A stretch of DNA of 64,000 nucleotides from Psychromonas sp. SP041 (GCF_000470315.2 NZ_CBRF02000006.1:100479-164478), one strand, 5' to 3'. Shown: positions 19,185-29,909, counted from the stretch's first letter. The notes: a model not told the origin generated them from the letters alone. Numbers and translations are program-made.

Positions 19185-19521
19185 TATTTACTTTGAATTA
19201 TTCACTTTAAATTAAAAATAAGGGCTCGTTATTTAAGCATCTTTTATAAGTGTCAGTTTATCATACTCGTTATATTTTTTGAGTGACTAAAAGTACTGTT
19301 TTTTAACAGGTGACTTAGTTTATGATAGAGCAGCTTTAAAGCGAACTTTGCTAGGGGTAGTGAGGTCTATATGCTTTCTGATACTATTGAAAATAATAGT
19401 TTAATGCTGTTTATTTATTGATATGGTTATTTTGCAGGATATGATGGCTACTTAACACTATGTTATTAAATGGCACTATTTACCTAAATCGGTTACTTAT
19501 ATTGGAAGTTAATAAAACTCA
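19185..19521. other. 337-bp divergent region between queG and tsaE
   Basis: No gene or recognisable nnr remnant was seen. It is AT-rich and must hold promoters for queG and for the tsaE operon; no single promoter could be picked with confidence. Confidence 0.5.
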
Positions 19522-19980
19522 ATGTCGAATATATTAAAAGAAAAATTAGAAGATGCAGAACAAACGGTTTTGTTTGGCCAACGTTTAAGTAAAGCCTGTG
19601 AGCTTGCAACTTGTATTTATTTACACGGCGATTTAGGCGCTGGGAAAACTACATTGACGCGAGGGTTCATTCAAGGCCTAGGTCACGTTGGTAATGTAAA
19701 AAGCCCAACTTATACTTTAGTTGAACCTTATGAGCTTGCTGACTGGCAAGTGTATCATTTTGATTTATATCGTTTATCAGATCCTGAAGAGTTAGAATTT
19801 ATGGGGATCCGCGATTACTTTGGTGAAACAAGCCATTCTTTAGTTGAGTGGCCTGAACGGGGTGTAGGGTTCTTGCCTAACGCAGATATCGATTTAACGC
19901 TTGTTTATGTTGGCGAACAACGTGAAATTACCTTACAAGCAAATACAAAAAATGGTTTAAGAGTATTAAATAACTTATGA
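19522..19980 (+). CDS. tsaE: tRNA threonylcarbamoyladenosine biosynthesis ATPase TsaE
   Basis: This 152-residue P-loop ATPase has Walker A at HGDLGAGKTTLTRGF, the switch segment VKSPTYTLVEPY and the family motif FDLYRLSDPEELEFMGI. It drives the TsaBD complex during t6A formation. It is the first gene of the tsaE-amiB-mutL-miaA run. Its stop overlaps the amiB start by four bases (ATGA). Length matches E. coli YjeE (153). Confidence 0.96.
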   Translation: MSNILKEKLEDAEQTVLFGQRLSKACELATCIYLHGDLGAGKTTLTRGFIQGLGHVGNVKSPTYTLVEPYELADWQVYHFDLYRLSDPEELEFMGIRDYFGETSHSLVEWPERGVGFLPNADIDLTLVYVGEQREITLQANTKNGLRVLNNL

Positions 19981-22841
19981 TGATAAAGCAAACCTTCACG
20001 ATATTATTAAAGCGATTATCCCATTCGAGAGTGCTTTTCTGGTGCAGCTTATTGATGATTCAAAGCATCAGTTTAAGTGTTTCTGCTGCACAAACTGAAT
20101 TGAAAGGCGTTCGTACATGGCCTTCTCCGGATAATACTCGTGTTGTGTTTGATCTCAGCAATAAACCTCAATATGAAACCCATTACCTGACTAATCCTGA
20201 CCGTTTAGTGATTGACCTTACAGGGACAACCAACAAAGCCAACTTAAAAGCGATTAAAAATAAAGGTAAATTAATCACTGACATTAGAGAAAGTAAAACG
20301 GCTAAAGCGAATACTTTCAGGTTGGTTATTGATTTAAAAGAAGTCAGTAAAGCTAAAATATTCAGCTTACCACCTGCAAAACCTTATGGTCACCGTCTAG
20401 TGATCGATTTGCCAACGATTGCGACAAGAGTGCCTAACCAAATTTCAGCAACGCCTAATGGCCGTAATATTATTGTCGCGATTGATGCTGGGCATGGCGG
20501 GGATGACCCCGGTGCTTTAGGTAAATACAGTTATGAAAAAAAAGTAACATTAGAAATTGCGAAACGTTTAAAAAAAGTGATTGATGGCCAAAGAGGCATG
20601 CAGGCTTTCTTAATTAGAACGGGTGATTACTTTGTTAACTTGAATAAACGTTCTGAGATTGCTCGTAAAGGTAAAGCCGATTTCTTAGTCTCTATTCATG
20701 CTGATGGGTTTACCTCAAGTCGCCCTAAAGGAGCATCTGTTTGGGTGTTGTCGAACCGAAGAGCGACTACTGAGTTAGGACGCTGGATGGAGAGAAATGA
20801 AGCACAATCAGAGCTGTTAGGCGGCGCAGGTGATTTGATTCAAGATTCTGACAGTGTGCCATTCTTAAATAAAATGTTATTAGATATGTCCATGGGTAAC
20901 ACCATGGGCGTTGGTTTTAACATTGGTAGTTTAGTGACTAATGAGCTTTCTAAAATCACTACTATGCATAAAAAAGAGCCTGTACATGCAAGTTTAGCGG
21001 TATTGAAATCGCCTGATATCCCATCCATTTTAGTGGAAGCTGGGTTTATTACTAATCGCACTGAAGAGCGTTTATTGAATCAAGCTGAATTTCAAAACAA
21101 AATTGCTAATGCGGTCTTCAAAGGTATTTATACTCATTTTAGTGAGAAACCACCACAAGGTAGTTTATTTGCACAGAAGAAACGTGCCATTAAACATACC
21201 GTGCGCAGCGGTGAATCACTTTCAATTTTATCAAGGCGTTATAGTGTTAGCAGTGCTAAATTGAAAGACTTTAACCATTTAAAGTCTAGTGCTTTACGTA
21301 TTGGCCAAGTCTTAAGCATTCCTGAAAACTACCATATGGTGGCAGATAAATCTGAAGTCAGCTCGCAACCAAGTATTGCGCAAAACCAAAAAGCAACAAC
21401 GCATGTAGTACAACGCGGTGAGTCATTGTCTATTATTGCTAATAAATATAATCAATCGGTTGCGGGATTAGTTGCTCATAATAAATTACAAAAAACATCT
21501 TTACTGGTTGGGCAAAAAATCAAGATTCCAGGCAGTAACGAGCCGTCTTCAGTAGTACAACAACCTGTTCAAAAAGAACGTACACATATTGTAAAAGCCG
21601 GTGAAGCTTTGTCTTTGATTGCTTATGAATATAATCAAAGTACTGCGGAATTAGTCGCTTATAATAATTTGAAAAAGACGTCTTTATACGTTGGTCAAAA
21701 AATAAAAATACCAGGCGATGCCGCTTCATCTTCTTCGCAACAAAATCAAGTAGTTGTTATTTCATCAACACCTGACATTGTTGAAAGAGTTGTTCGAAAT
21801 CCTTCTGTGCATACGGTGAAATCAGGTGAGGCCTTGTCATTGATAGCCCGCGAGTATGGCCTTAGTACATCAGATCTGGTTACTTATAACCATTTAAAAA
21901 AGACCACTGTATATGTTGGTCAAAAGATTAAAATCCCAGGGGAAACGACTCAATCTTTAGCGGTTCAACAACCAATTAAAAAAACGGTTGAAAAACCAGT
22001 CATTCATACAGTGAAACCAGGTGAAGCTTTATCTTTGATCGCTCGAGAATACAATAAAAGTACCGCGGAATTAGTCGCTTATAACAATTTGAAAAAGACG
22101 TCTTTATACGTTGGTCAAAAGATTAAAATCCCTGGTGGAACGGTTCAAACTTCAGTCACTCAACAACCAGCTAAAAAAGTGGTTCAAAAGCCAGTCGTTC
22201 ATACCGTGAAAGCTGGAGAAGCTTTATCTTTGATCGCCCGAGAATACAATAAAAGTACTGCTGATTTAGTCGCTTATAACAATTTGAAAAAGACGACTGT
22301 ATACGTTGGCCAAAAAATAAAGATACCTAATTCAAACAGTGTTAAAGCAGTCGAAAAAGTAGTGAATGCACCAGAGCCTACACTGCATAAAGTGAAAAGT
22401 GGAGAGTCACTGTCTGTTATTGCAAAACGTTATGGTCGATCTTCTAAACAGCTTCAAGCGTATAACAACTTGAGCTCTTCTCGATTACTGGTAGGACAAA
22501 CATTAAAAATTCCAAGTTCAAATTATGTTGTTCCAACTCATTCTGCTTCACATACAGTAAGTAGCGGAGAATCGTTATCAGTGATTGCTAATCAATACGA
22601 TATAACAACACGACAGCTTAAACAGTTTAATAACTTGCGCTCTAACGCATTAAAAGTCGGTCAAAAATTAAAAATACCATCGTCTAATTTTGTAATTAAA
22701 AAACATAAAGTACGTAGTGGCGAGTCTCTGTCAGTGATTGCTAAACGCTACGGTACAACGACCAGTGCAATTATGTCGACGAATAAGTTACGCTCAAAAT
22801 CGTTGACTATTGGCCAAGTGTTAACCATTCCTGTTAGTTAG
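19977..22841 (+). CDS. amiB: N-acetylmuramoyl-L-alanine amidase AmiB with nine LysM repeats
   Basis: This encodes 954 residues, against 445 in E. coli. A signal peptide (about 1-38) is followed by an AMIN domain (about 40-150) and an Amidase_3 catalytic domain (about 165-390). The zinc-site motif is IDAGHGGDDPGALG, with the later Glu in ILVEAGFITNRTEE. Nine LysM modules follow, each starting HxVxxGE(A/S)LS and ending VGQ-KIP; they begin near 21194, 21402, 21584, 21810, 22005, 22200, 22386, 22551 and 22704. Linkers between modules 2 and 6 are Gln/Pro/Val-rich. The enzyme cleaves septal peptidoglycan during daughter-cell separation, and LysM modules bind glycan. ATG 19980 is an equally possible start. 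The gap to mutL is 18 bp. Confidence 0.96.
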   Translation: MMIKQTFTILLKRLSHSRVLFWCSLLMIQSISLSVSAAQTELKGVRTWPSPDNTRVVFDLSNKPQYETHYLTNPDRLVIDLTGTTNKANLKAIKNKGKLITDIRESKTAKANTFRLVIDLKEVSKAKIFSLPPAKPYGHRLVIDLPTIATRVPNQISATPNGRNIIVAIDAGHGGDDPGALGKYSYEKKVTLEIAKRLKKVIDGQRGMQAFLIRTGDYFVNLNKRSEIARKGKADFLVSIHADGFTSSRPKGASVWVLSNRRATTELGRWMERNEAQSELLGGAGDLIQDSDSVPFLNKMLLDMSMGNTMGVGFNIGSLVTNELSKITTMHKKEPVHASLAVLKSPDIPSILVEAGFITNRTEERLLNQAEFQNKIANAVFKGIYTHFSEKPPQGSLFAQKKRAIKHTVRSGESLSILSRRYSVSSAKLKDFNHLKSSALRIGQVLSIPENYHMVADKSEVSSQPSIAQNQKATTHVVQRGESLSIIANKYNQSVAGLVAHNKLQKTSLLVGQKIKIPGSNEPSSVVQQPVQKERTHIVKAGEALSLIAYEYNQSTAELVAYNNLKKTSLYVGQKIKIPGDAASSSSQQNQVVVISSTPDIVERVVRNPSVHTVKSGEALSLIAREYGLSTSDLVTYNHLKKTTVYVGQKIKIPGETTQSLAVQQPIKKTVEKPVIHTVKPGEALSLIAREYNKSTAELVAYNNLKKTSLYVGQKIKIPGGTVQTSVTQQPAKKVVQKPVVHTVKAGEALSLIAREYNKSTADLVAYNNLKKTTVYVGQKIKIPNSNSVKAVEKVVNAPEPTLHKVKSGESLSVIAKRYGRSSKQLQAYNNLSSSRLLVGQTLKIPSSNYVVPTHSASHTVSSGESLSVIANQYDITTRQLKQFNNLRSNALKVGQKLKIPSSNFVIKKHKVRSGESLSVIAKRYGTTTSAIMSTNKLRSKSLTIGQVLTIPVS
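21800..22330 (+). repeat. 195-bp in-frame tandem repeat within amiB
   Basis: LysM modules 4, 5 and 6 start at 21810, 22005 and 22200, an exact 195-bp period covering module plus linker. Module 3 (21584) is close in sequence but 226 bp upstream. Long stretches of modules 5 and 6 are nearly identical in DNA, pointing to recent unit duplication. Confidence 0.75.
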
Positions 22842-22859
22842 TTTTACGAGTTTATTATC

Positions 22860-24863
22860 ATGCCTATTCAGATATTACCTGCACGATTAGCTAACCAAAT
22901 AGCCGCGGGTGAAGTAGTTGAAAGACCCGCTTCAGTGGTTAAAGAGTTAGTTGAAAATAGTTTAGATGCCGGCGCAACCCGTATTGATATTGAGATTGAG
23001 CAGGGCGGTGCTAAATGCATACGCATTAAAGATAATGGGTATGGCGTAGGTAAAGAGCAGTTAACACTTGCTTTAAGCCGTCATGCGACAAGTAAAATAA
23101 GTCACCTAGATGATCTCGAAGCGATTGTAAGTTTAGGCTTTAGGGGCGAAGCATTAGCCAGTGTTAGCTCTGTTTCTCGTTTAACTTTTACTTCAAAACC
23201 TGCCGATCAAGATCAAGCATGGCAAGCGGTTGCTGAAGGCCGTGATATGCAAGTGAGCGTTCAACCTGCTGCCCATCCACAGGGTACGACAGTTGAAGTC
23301 TTGGACTTGTTTTTTAATACGCCTGCTCGTCGTCGCTTTTTAAAAACAGAGAAAACTGAATTTCAACATATTGATGAGTTAATTAAACGTATTGCGTTGA
23401 GTCGTTTCGATATTGCCATTTCCTTAAAGCATAATAATAAAGTCATCAGACAATATCGTGCAGCGCCAGAGCAAGCCCAACAAGAAAAGCGAATTGCGGC
23501 GATCTGTAGTGAACAGTTTATGCAACATGCCGTCTTTTTTGAAACAGCGGATCAAGCCTTAAAAATCTCTGGTTGGGTGTCCGACCGTTTATCTCCTCGG
23601 CCATTGGCGGATGTTCAATATTGTTATATTAATGGACGAATGATTCGCGATAAATTAGTCAATCATGCGATTAGACAGGTTTATGCGCATTTTTTACCGC
23701 AAGGCATGTTTTCTGGTTACATTATCTATATTGAATGTGATGCTAAAGAGGTGGATGTGAATGTTCATCCTGCTAAACATGAAGTTAGGTTCCATCAAGC
23801 ACGCTGGGTACATGACTTTATTAGCAGTACATTAAATACAACGTTAAGTGATAGTTCTCTGTTAGGGCATGAGCTAGACGAAGATAATGTGCAAGGAGCG
23901 GGTAATCAACGCGTTTCAGAACATGCTTATCAACCACCCTCTAATATCAATAATGATGAGCAAGGTTCAAGTGCTCACCATAATCCGAGTAACGCTAACA
24001 ATGTTAGTAACGGCAGTTATGAAGGAAGTAGCAATCATAGTCGTCATGATAGTTATGATAACTCGCAAGGAAGTAGTAGAGGTAATAGCTATGGTCAAGG
24101 AAATTACTCAGGGGCGGTTCCACGTCCTCAATTAGATCATCAACAAGTTGAGGCCTATTGTGATTTTGTCGCTGAAGCGTACCAACAAAATATTGCTCCT
24201 TCAGCACCGTCCTTTGACAGTAAAAGTATCCAGCAAAAAGCGGCTCATGTGATTAGTATGATTGATGCTGAGCATTTGCTAATACAACCTGTTTTTCCGG
24301 CTTGGTGTGAGTTATCTAATAATGGGTTGTTATTAATGTCATTAACATCAGCCAATAAAGCATTGGTGTCTGAACGATTATATAGCGCATGGCAAGACGG
24401 GGAAGTAATTTCACAACCGTTATTGCTACCGGTTCGTTTTAAACTAACGCCTGAAATGTTGGATATCGCTCAGCAAACTGCCTCGTTATTAAATCGTTTA
24501 GGCTTCACTTATAAGTTTCAATCTCAATTCGTGATCGTTAGCCAAGTTCCTGCTGCCTTTAGACATGCGCCAATTGCGGCTATTTTACCAACATTATTTG
24601 AGTATCTTGATGCTAATAAATCAGAAAAGAGCTACTCAAAAGAGAATGGTTCAGGTGCAAACAAGAATGAGGATGATGAGTTACATATTAAGTTACTGTG
24701 TGATCAATTGAGCCATTTATTAGCCGACAATGAATCTGCAAAAATATTACCATTATCTGAAATAGAAACCATTTTAGATTCATTAGTTAAATTATCAGTA
24801 GAGCATTTACAAAACTGCTTTAAGCAACCTAATTTATCATTGTTATTACAAGGTATTCAGTAG
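22860..24863 (+). CDS. mutL: DNA mismatch repair protein MutL
   Basis: This 667-residue GHKL ATPase carries motifs I ([16 protein letters not shown]), II (DNGYGV) and III ([16 protein letters not shown]). The transducer domain runs to about residue 335. A low-complexity linker (about 345-420) rich in Ser, Asn, Gly and His precedes the C-terminal dimerisation domain. The endonuclease motif DQHAxxE is absent, as in E. coli-type MutL working with MutH. It sits one base before miaA, as in the E. coli amiB-mutL-miaA-hfq order. Confidence 0.97.
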   Translation: MPIQILPARLANQIAAGEVVERPASVVKELVENSLDAGATRIDIEIEQGGAKCIRIKDNGYGVGKEQLTLALSRHATSKISHLDDLEAIVSLGFRGEALASVSSVSRLTFTSKPADQDQAWQAVAEGRDMQVSVQPAAHPQGTTVEVLDLFFNTPARRRFLKTEKTEFQHIDELIKRIALSRFDIAISLKHNNKVIRQYRAAPEQAQQEKRIAAICSEQFMQHAVFFETADQALKISGWVSDRLSPRPLADVQYCYINGRMIRDKLVNHAIRQVYAHFLPQGMFSGYIIYIECDAKEVDVNVHPAKHEVRFHQARWVHDFISSTLNTTLSDSSLLGHELDEDNVQGAGNQRVSEHAYQPPSNINNDEQGSSAHHNPSNANNVSNGSYEGSSNHSRHDSYDNSQGSSRGNSYGQGNYSGAVPRPQLDHQQVEAYCDFVAEAYQQNIAPSAPSFDSKSIQQKAAHVISMIDAEHLLIQPVFPAWCELSNNGLLLMSLTSANKALVSERLYSAWQDGEVISQPLLLPVRFKLTPEMLDIAQQTASLLNRLGFTYKFQSQFVIVSQVPAAFRHAPIAAILPTLFEYLDANKSEKSYSKENGSGANKNEDDELHIKLLCDQLSHLLADNESAKILPLSEIETILDSLVKLSVEHLQNCFKQPNLSLLLQGIQ

Positions 24864-24864
24864 T

Positions 24865-25800
24865 ATGTCCAACACCAGTTTATCTCCATTTCCAAAAGCT
24901 ATTTTTTTAATGGGGCCTACCGCATCAGGGAAAACAGATTTAGCGATTAAATTAGCACAACAGTGTCATTGTGAAATTATCAGTGTGGACTCTGCACTTA
25001 TTTATAAAGGAATGGACATAGGTACTGCAAAACCAAGTGCAGAAGAACAAGCATTAGCACCCCATTTTTTAGTTGATATTATCGATCCTAAAGAAAGTTA
25101 TTCTGCTGGCAATTTTCGTGATGATGCATTGCGTTTAATGCATGAAATTGTTGCTAGAGGTAATACCCCATTATTGGTCGGTGGTACGATGCTTTATTAT
25201 AAAGCGCTAGTTGAAGGCTTATCACCATTACCTAGTGCGGATGCAGAAATAAGAGCAGCGATAGAACAACAAGTGAATGAAACAAGCTGGCAAGCATTGC
25301 ACGACGAATTACGTATTATCGATCCTGTCTCGGCAGAGAGAATTCATGTTAATGATCCGCAACGTTTAGCAAGAGCGATTGAGGTTTACCGTATTAGTGG
25401 TAAAAGTATGACCGAGCTGACCGCGATTAAGAGCGATCCGATTCCTTTTGATGTACATCAGTTTACTATTGCTCCTGCGGAAAAATCAGTTTTACATGAA
25501 CGTATCGAAAGACGTTTTGATTTGATGTTAACGGCTGGATTTGAACAAGAAGTCAAAGACTTATTTGAACGTGGCGACTTACATTTAGATTTACCATCAA
25601 TGCGTTGTGTTGGCTATCGCCAAATGTGGGAATATATTGAAGGTAAATTAGATTATGAAGAAATGCGTTTTAGAGGTGTTGTAGCAACTAGGCAGTTAGC
25701 TAAAAGGCAAATGACTTGGCTACGAGGTTGGAAACAAAACATTACTTGGTTAGAAAGTGCCAGCCCAGATAATTTTGAAAAAGTTAAATCGGTTTTATAA
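24865..25800 (+). CDS. miaA: tRNA dimethylallyltransferase
   Basis: This 311-residue protein has the P-loop [12 protein letters not shown], the substrate motif [17 protein letters not shown] and the C-terminal [14 protein letters not shown]. It transfers dimethylallyl to A37 of UNN-reading tRNAs. It starts one base after the mutL stop. hfq follows after a 153-bp gap that ends with a likely hfq promoter (a TATACT box near 25908). Confidence 0.97.
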   Translation: MSNTSLSPFPKAIFLMGPTASGKTDLAIKLAQQCHCEIISVDSALIYKGMDIGTAKPSAEEQALAPHFLVDIIDPKESYSAGNFRDDALRLMHEIVARGNTPLLVGGTMLYYKALVEGLSPLPSADAEIRAAIEQQVNETSWQALHDELRIIDPVSAERIHVNDPQRLARAIEVYRISGKSMTELTAIKSDPIPFDVHQFTIAPAEKSVLHERIERRFDLMLTAGFEQEVKDLFERGDLHLDLPSMRCVGYRQMWEYIEGKLDYEEMRFRGVVATRQLAKRQMTWLRGWKQNITWLESASPDNFEKVKSVL

Positions 25801-25899
25801 GAAGTATAAAATTGGATTTAGTCGTTAGTTATCTCAAATACAAAGGGATAGAAAGAGGTACGGATCAAAATTTTAGTCTTTGGCTCGGTTTTTTTCTAA

Positions 25900-26181
<282 letters not shown>

Positions 26182-26213
26182 TTAAATTATTAATATTGGT
26201 AATATCAATAAGA

Positions 26214-26244
26214 TTGGCTTGCCTGCAGGCAGGCCATTTTTTTA
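26214..26244 (+). terminator. terminator after hfq
   Basis: GGCTTGCC-TGCA-GGCAGGCC forms an 8-bp stem with one G-U pair and a TGCA-centred loop, followed by CATTTTTTT, 33 bases after the stop. Confidence 0.8.
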
Positions 26245-26315
26245 TCTAATCATTTTAAAGCTGTGGTAGGATTAATATCTATTTATAATTCCTATTCAAT
26301 ATATTGGAGAGTTAA

Positions 26316-27647
26316 TTGTTTGATCGTTATGAAGCCGGTGAACAGGCTGTTTTAGTTCATGTTTCTTTTACTGATGAAAATAATAAAGAAGATCTTGATG
26401 AATTAAAGTTGCTAGTCAGTTCTGCCGGAGTTAATTCAGTTGCAACCGTAACTGGCCCACGTAAATCACCCCATGCTCGTTATTTTGTTGGTACTGGTAA
26501 AGCGCAAGAAATAGCTGATACAGTGCGTACAATGGAAGCTGATATTGTTATTTTTAATCATGCTTTAACACCAGCACAATTACGTAATATGGAAAAGATT
26601 TGCGAATGTTTAGTGCTTGATAGAACAGCGCTTATTCTTGATATTTTTGCGCAACGAGCAAGAACTTATGAAGGTAAGTTACAAGTTGAGCTTGCCCAAT
26701 TACACTATATGTCGAGCCGCCTTATTCGTGGTTGGTCACACCTTGATAAACAAAAAGGTGGTGTTGGCATGCGAGGCCCTGGTGAAACGCAACTTGAAAG
26801 TGATAGACGTTTATTAAGTGCGCGTATTACCACTATCAAATCTCGTTTAGAAAAAGTAGCTAAACAACGTGAACAGGGTCGTCGATCTCGCTTACGTAAT
26901 GAAGTACCAACAGTATCTTTAGTTGGTTACACCAATGCAGGAAAATCAACATTATTTAATCAAATTACTGCTGCAAAAGTGTATGCAGCAGATCAGTTGT
27001 TTGCTACGTTAGATCCTACATTACGAAAAATTACTGTTGATGATGTAGGCACCTGTATTTTAGCTGATACAGTAGGATTTATTCGTCATTTACCACATGA
27101 TCTTGTTGCTGCTTTTAAAGCGACATTACAAGAAACACGTGAAGCAACTTTGCTTTTACATGTCATTGATTGCTCGGATGAGAACTATTTAGCTAACGTT
27201 GATGCAGTTGAAGATGTATTAAATGAAATTGATGCAGGCGAAGTGCCTACGTTAATGGTCATGAATAAAATTGATGCATTAGAACAAGCTGAACCTAGAA
27301 TTGATTATGATGAATTAGGCCAACCGATTAGAGTTTGGTTATCAGCTCAAAAAAATATAGGTGTTGATCTTTTATTTAATGCATTAACCAGTCTATTATC
27401 TGGAAAGATTCGTTCTTTACAATTATCAATACCGCCTGCACAAGGTAAATTGCGTGCATTATTCTACCAATTAGAATGTATTGAAAATGAAGCGTATGCA
27501 GAAAATGGTAATAGTGTTATTAATATTCGTCTAAATAATACTGATTGGCAGCGCCTGATAAAACAAGAAGGCGATTATATAGAAGAGTTTGTAGTGGATG
27601 ATAACTATCAAACTGTCGCAGAATTAGATAAGGAAGAATGGACCTAA
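26316..27647 (+). CDS. hflX: ribosome-associated GTPase HflX
   Basis: The start is TTG at 26316 with GGAGAG upstream, giving MFDRYEAGEQAVLVHV, which lines up with the E. coli N-terminus. The 443-residue protein has the HflX domain with GKAQEIADTVR and the glycine-rich GGVGMRGPGETQLE segment. The GTPase domain carries GYTNAGKSTLFN, DTVGFIRHLPHDLV and NKID. It binds the large ribosomal subunit and splits stalled ribosomes. It lies in the hfq-hflX-hflK-hflC order as in E. coli, with 137 bp before hflK. Confidence 0.96.
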   Translation: MFDRYEAGEQAVLVHVSFTDENNKEDLDELKLLVSSAGVNSVATVTGPRKSPHARYFVGTGKAQEIADTVRTMEADIVIFNHALTPAQLRNMEKICECLVLDRTALILDIFAQRARTYEGKLQVELAQLHYMSSRLIRGWSHLDKQKGGVGMRGPGETQLESDRRLLSARITTIKSRLEKVAKQREQGRRSRLRNEVPTVSLVGYTNAGKSTLFNQITAAKVYAADQLFATLDPTLRKITVDDVGTCILADTVGFIRHLPHDLVAAFKATLQETREATLLLHVIDCSDENYLANVDAVEDVLNEIDAGEVPTLMVMNKIDALEQAEPRIDYDELGQPIRVWLSAQKNIGVDLLFNALTSLLSGKIRSLQLSIPPAQGKLRALFYQLECIENEAYAENGNSVINIRLNNTDWQRLIKQEGDYIEEFVVDDNYQTVAELDKEEWT

Positions 27648-27784
27648 TATGTCATAAACTCTTTATTATTAGAGTGAACATTGCTACATTGCAGTAACAG
27701 TTTGAGTAGGTGGTAAATTCTTTTAAATGATTCATTATTAAACAGATTTTATTAATTCAATTTATGAGTAAATCAGGAGCTAAC

Positions 27785-28972
27785 ATGGCTTGGAATGAAC
27801 CGGGTAAAGATGATAAAAAAGATCAAGACCCGTGGAACAAAAACGATAAAAAGAATGAGCAAGGTCCGCCTGACCTAGATGTTGTATTTCAAAAGATATC
27901 TGGATTTTTAGGTGGCTTGTTTGGCAAAAAATCAACTCAAGGCCCAACGGGTGGTAGCGGTAACGCTAACGGTGGGAAGTTTGTTGCAATTGCTATCTTA
28001 ACTGTCATTGTACTTGTTTGGTTTGCAAGTGGTTGGTACACAGTAAAAGAATCTGACCGTGGAGTTGTTCTACGTTTAGGAGCTTACCATTCACAAGTAG
28101 ATCCTGGTTTACACTGGAATCCAAAATTTGTAGATCAAATTATTCCAATTAATGTTGAAGCTTTCCGTACTTTGCCAACATCTGGTTTTATGTTGACTGA
28201 AGATGAAAATATCGTCCAAGTATCGATGGAAATTCAATATCGTATTGTTTCACCTGAAAAATACTTATTTAGTGTGACGAATCCTGATAACAGTTTATTA
28301 CAAGCGTTAGACAGTTCTTTACGTTTTGTTATTGGTCATTCAACAATGGATGATGCATTAACAACAGGCCGTGAAGTTGTTCGTCAAGAAACGTGGGAAA
28401 TGCTTGATAAAATCATTGCACCTTACGACTTAGGAGTTCAAATTCTTGATGTAAACTTACAACAGACTCGTCCTCCTGAGCAGGTTAAAGATGCATTTGA
28501 TGATGCAATCGCTGCACAAGAAGATGAAGAACGTTTTGTTCGTGAAGCTGAAGCCTATGAGCGTGAGAAAGAACCCATTGCTCGTGGTCAAGTGAAACGT
28601 ATTGAACAACAAGCTCGTTCTTATGAAGAAGGTATCGTATTAAAAGCACAAGGTGCAGTTGCTAAGTTTAATCAGTTACTACCTGAATATCAGGCTAATC
28701 CTGAAGTGACCCGTCAACGTTTATACATTGAATCAATGGAAAAAGTATTAAGTAATACCTCTAAAGTATTGATTGATAATAAAGCAGGTGGCAACTTAAC
28801 CTTCTTACCACTTGATAAATTAATGAGTAATCCGGCTAATGGTGCTTCTCGTTTACCTATTCAGACTGAGATTGAAACACGTTCTCGCGCCGACGAACAA
28901 GCAGATTTAGATGAAAAGGCTGCTACTAGCGTTCGAGATTCACGTAGCACCCGTACTACTGGGAGAGACTAA
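27785..28972 (+). CDS. hflK: FtsH protease regulator HflK
   Basis: The start at MAWNEPGKDDKK has AGGAG five bases upstream and matches the family; an upstream ATG at 27764 lacks a site. The 395-residue protein has a Gly/Asn-rich cytoplasmic N-terminus with DQDPW and GPPDLD, one membrane helix (FVAIAILTVIVLVWFASGW), and an SPFH/prohibitin domain from VKESDRGVVLRLGAY onward in the periplasm. It forms the HflKC cage around FtsH. It shares one base with hflC. Confidence 0.96.
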   Translation: MAWNEPGKDDKKDQDPWNKNDKKNEQGPPDLDVVFQKISGFLGGLFGKKSTQGPTGGSGNANGGKFVAIAILTVIVLVWFASGWYTVKESDRGVVLRLGAYHSQVDPGLHWNPKFVDQIIPINVEAFRTLPTSGFMLTEDENIVQVSMEIQYRIVSPEKYLFSVTNPDNSLLQALDSSLRFVIGHSTMDDALTTGREVVRQETWEMLDKIIAPYDLGVQILDVNLQQTRPPEQVKDAFDDAIAAQEDEERFVREAEAYEREKEPIARGQVKRIEQQARSYEEGIVLKAQGAVAKFNQLLPEYQANPEVTRQRLYIESMEKVLSNTSKVLIDNKAGGNLTFLPLDKLMSNPANGASRLPIQTEIETRSRADEQADLDEKAATSVRDSRSTRTTGRD

Positions 28973-29838
28973 TGAAAAAATTATTAATACTGCCAGCAAT
29001 CTTGTTTTTGGCTTTTATCAGCAGCGCATTTGTTGTATCTGAAGGCCAAAACGGCATCGTAATGCAATTCAGTAAAGTGAAACGTGATAGTGATAATAAC
29101 CCAGTCGTTTACGGACCTGGATTACACTTTAAAGTGCCCTTTATTGATTCTATTCGTATTATGGATACTCGTATTCAAACGTTGGATGACCAACCTGATC
29201 GCTTTGTAACATCAGAAAAGAAAGATTTAATTATCGATTCTTATGTTAAATGGCAAATAGATGATTTAGCGGTTTATTACTTATCAACGGGTGGTAATAA
29301 AATTCAAGCTGAAGCATTATTGAAACGTAAAATTAATAATGGTTTACGTAACGAAATCGGTTCTCATACGATTAAAGATATTGTGTCGGGTAAACGTGGT
29401 GAAGTGATGGAAACAGCACTTAAACGTATGGCTCGTTCATCTGAATTAGGGATTAAAGTGATTGATGTTCGTATCAAGAAAATTAATTTACCTGATGGTG
29501 TAAGTAACAGTATTTACAAGCGTATGCGTGCAGAGCGTCAAGCTGTAGCAAGAGAACATCGTTCAGAAGGCCAAGAGAAGTCTGAAGTGATTCGCGCAAA
29601 TATCGACCGTAAAGTATCAATCATGTTAGCTCAAGCAAATAAAGAATCTGCTGAAATACGTGGTCGTGGTGATGCCGAGTCATCTAAAATTTACTCTAAA
29701 TCGTTCTCTAAAGATCCTGATTTTTATGCCTTCCTACGTAGTATGCAAGCTTATCAAAAGAGTTTCGCAGACAAACAAGACGTAATGGTATTAAGTCCTG
29801 ACTCTGATTTCTTTAAATTCATGGGGTCTAAACAATAA
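28972..29838 (+). CDS. hflC: FtsH protease regulator HflC
   Basis: The 288-residue partner of HflK has an N-terminal membrane anchor (LLILPAILFLAFISSAFVV), an SPFH domain starting SEGQNGIVMQFSKV, and a long coiled region including MRAERQAVAREHRSEGQEK and AEIRGRGDAESSKIY. It ends in the conserved YQKSF... VLSPDSDFFKFM. It is translated from an ATG overlapping the hflK stop, implying stoichiometric synthesis. Confidence 0.96.
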   Translation: MKKLLILPAILFLAFISSAFVVSEGQNGIVMQFSKVKRDSDNNPVVYGPGLHFKVPFIDSIRIMDTRIQTLDDQPDRFVTSEKKDLIIDSYVKWQIDDLAVYYLSTGGNKIQAEALLKRKINNGLRNEIGSHTIKDIVSGKRGEVMETALKRMARSSELGIKVIDVRIKKINLPDGVSNSIYKRMRAERQAVAREHRSEGQEKSEVIRANIDRKVSIMLAQANKESAEIRGRGDAESSKIYSKSFSKDPDFYAFLRSMQAYQKSFADKQDVMVLSPDSDFFKFMGSKQ

Positions 29839-29882
29839 ACTGACGCTCATCACCTTTGGTGAAAATGGCAGTAACCTCTTGT

Positions 29883-29909
29883 AAAAAGGTCGATTTATCG
29901 ACCTTTTTT
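29883..29909 (+). terminator. terminator after hflC
   Basis: AAAAAGGTCGA-TTTA-TCGACCTTTTTTT is a perfect stem with a 4-base loop and long T run, 44 bases after the stop. It separates hflC from purA. Confidence 0.9.

Noticed and set aside
19185..19521. nnr pseudogene
   Set aside because: I looked for YjeF-like glycine-rich pieces in this gap and saw none in any frame.
21194..22838. CRISPR-like regular repeats
   Set aside because: The repeats are 150-230 bp, in frame and encode LysM modules of AmiB; there are no short repeats with unique spacers.
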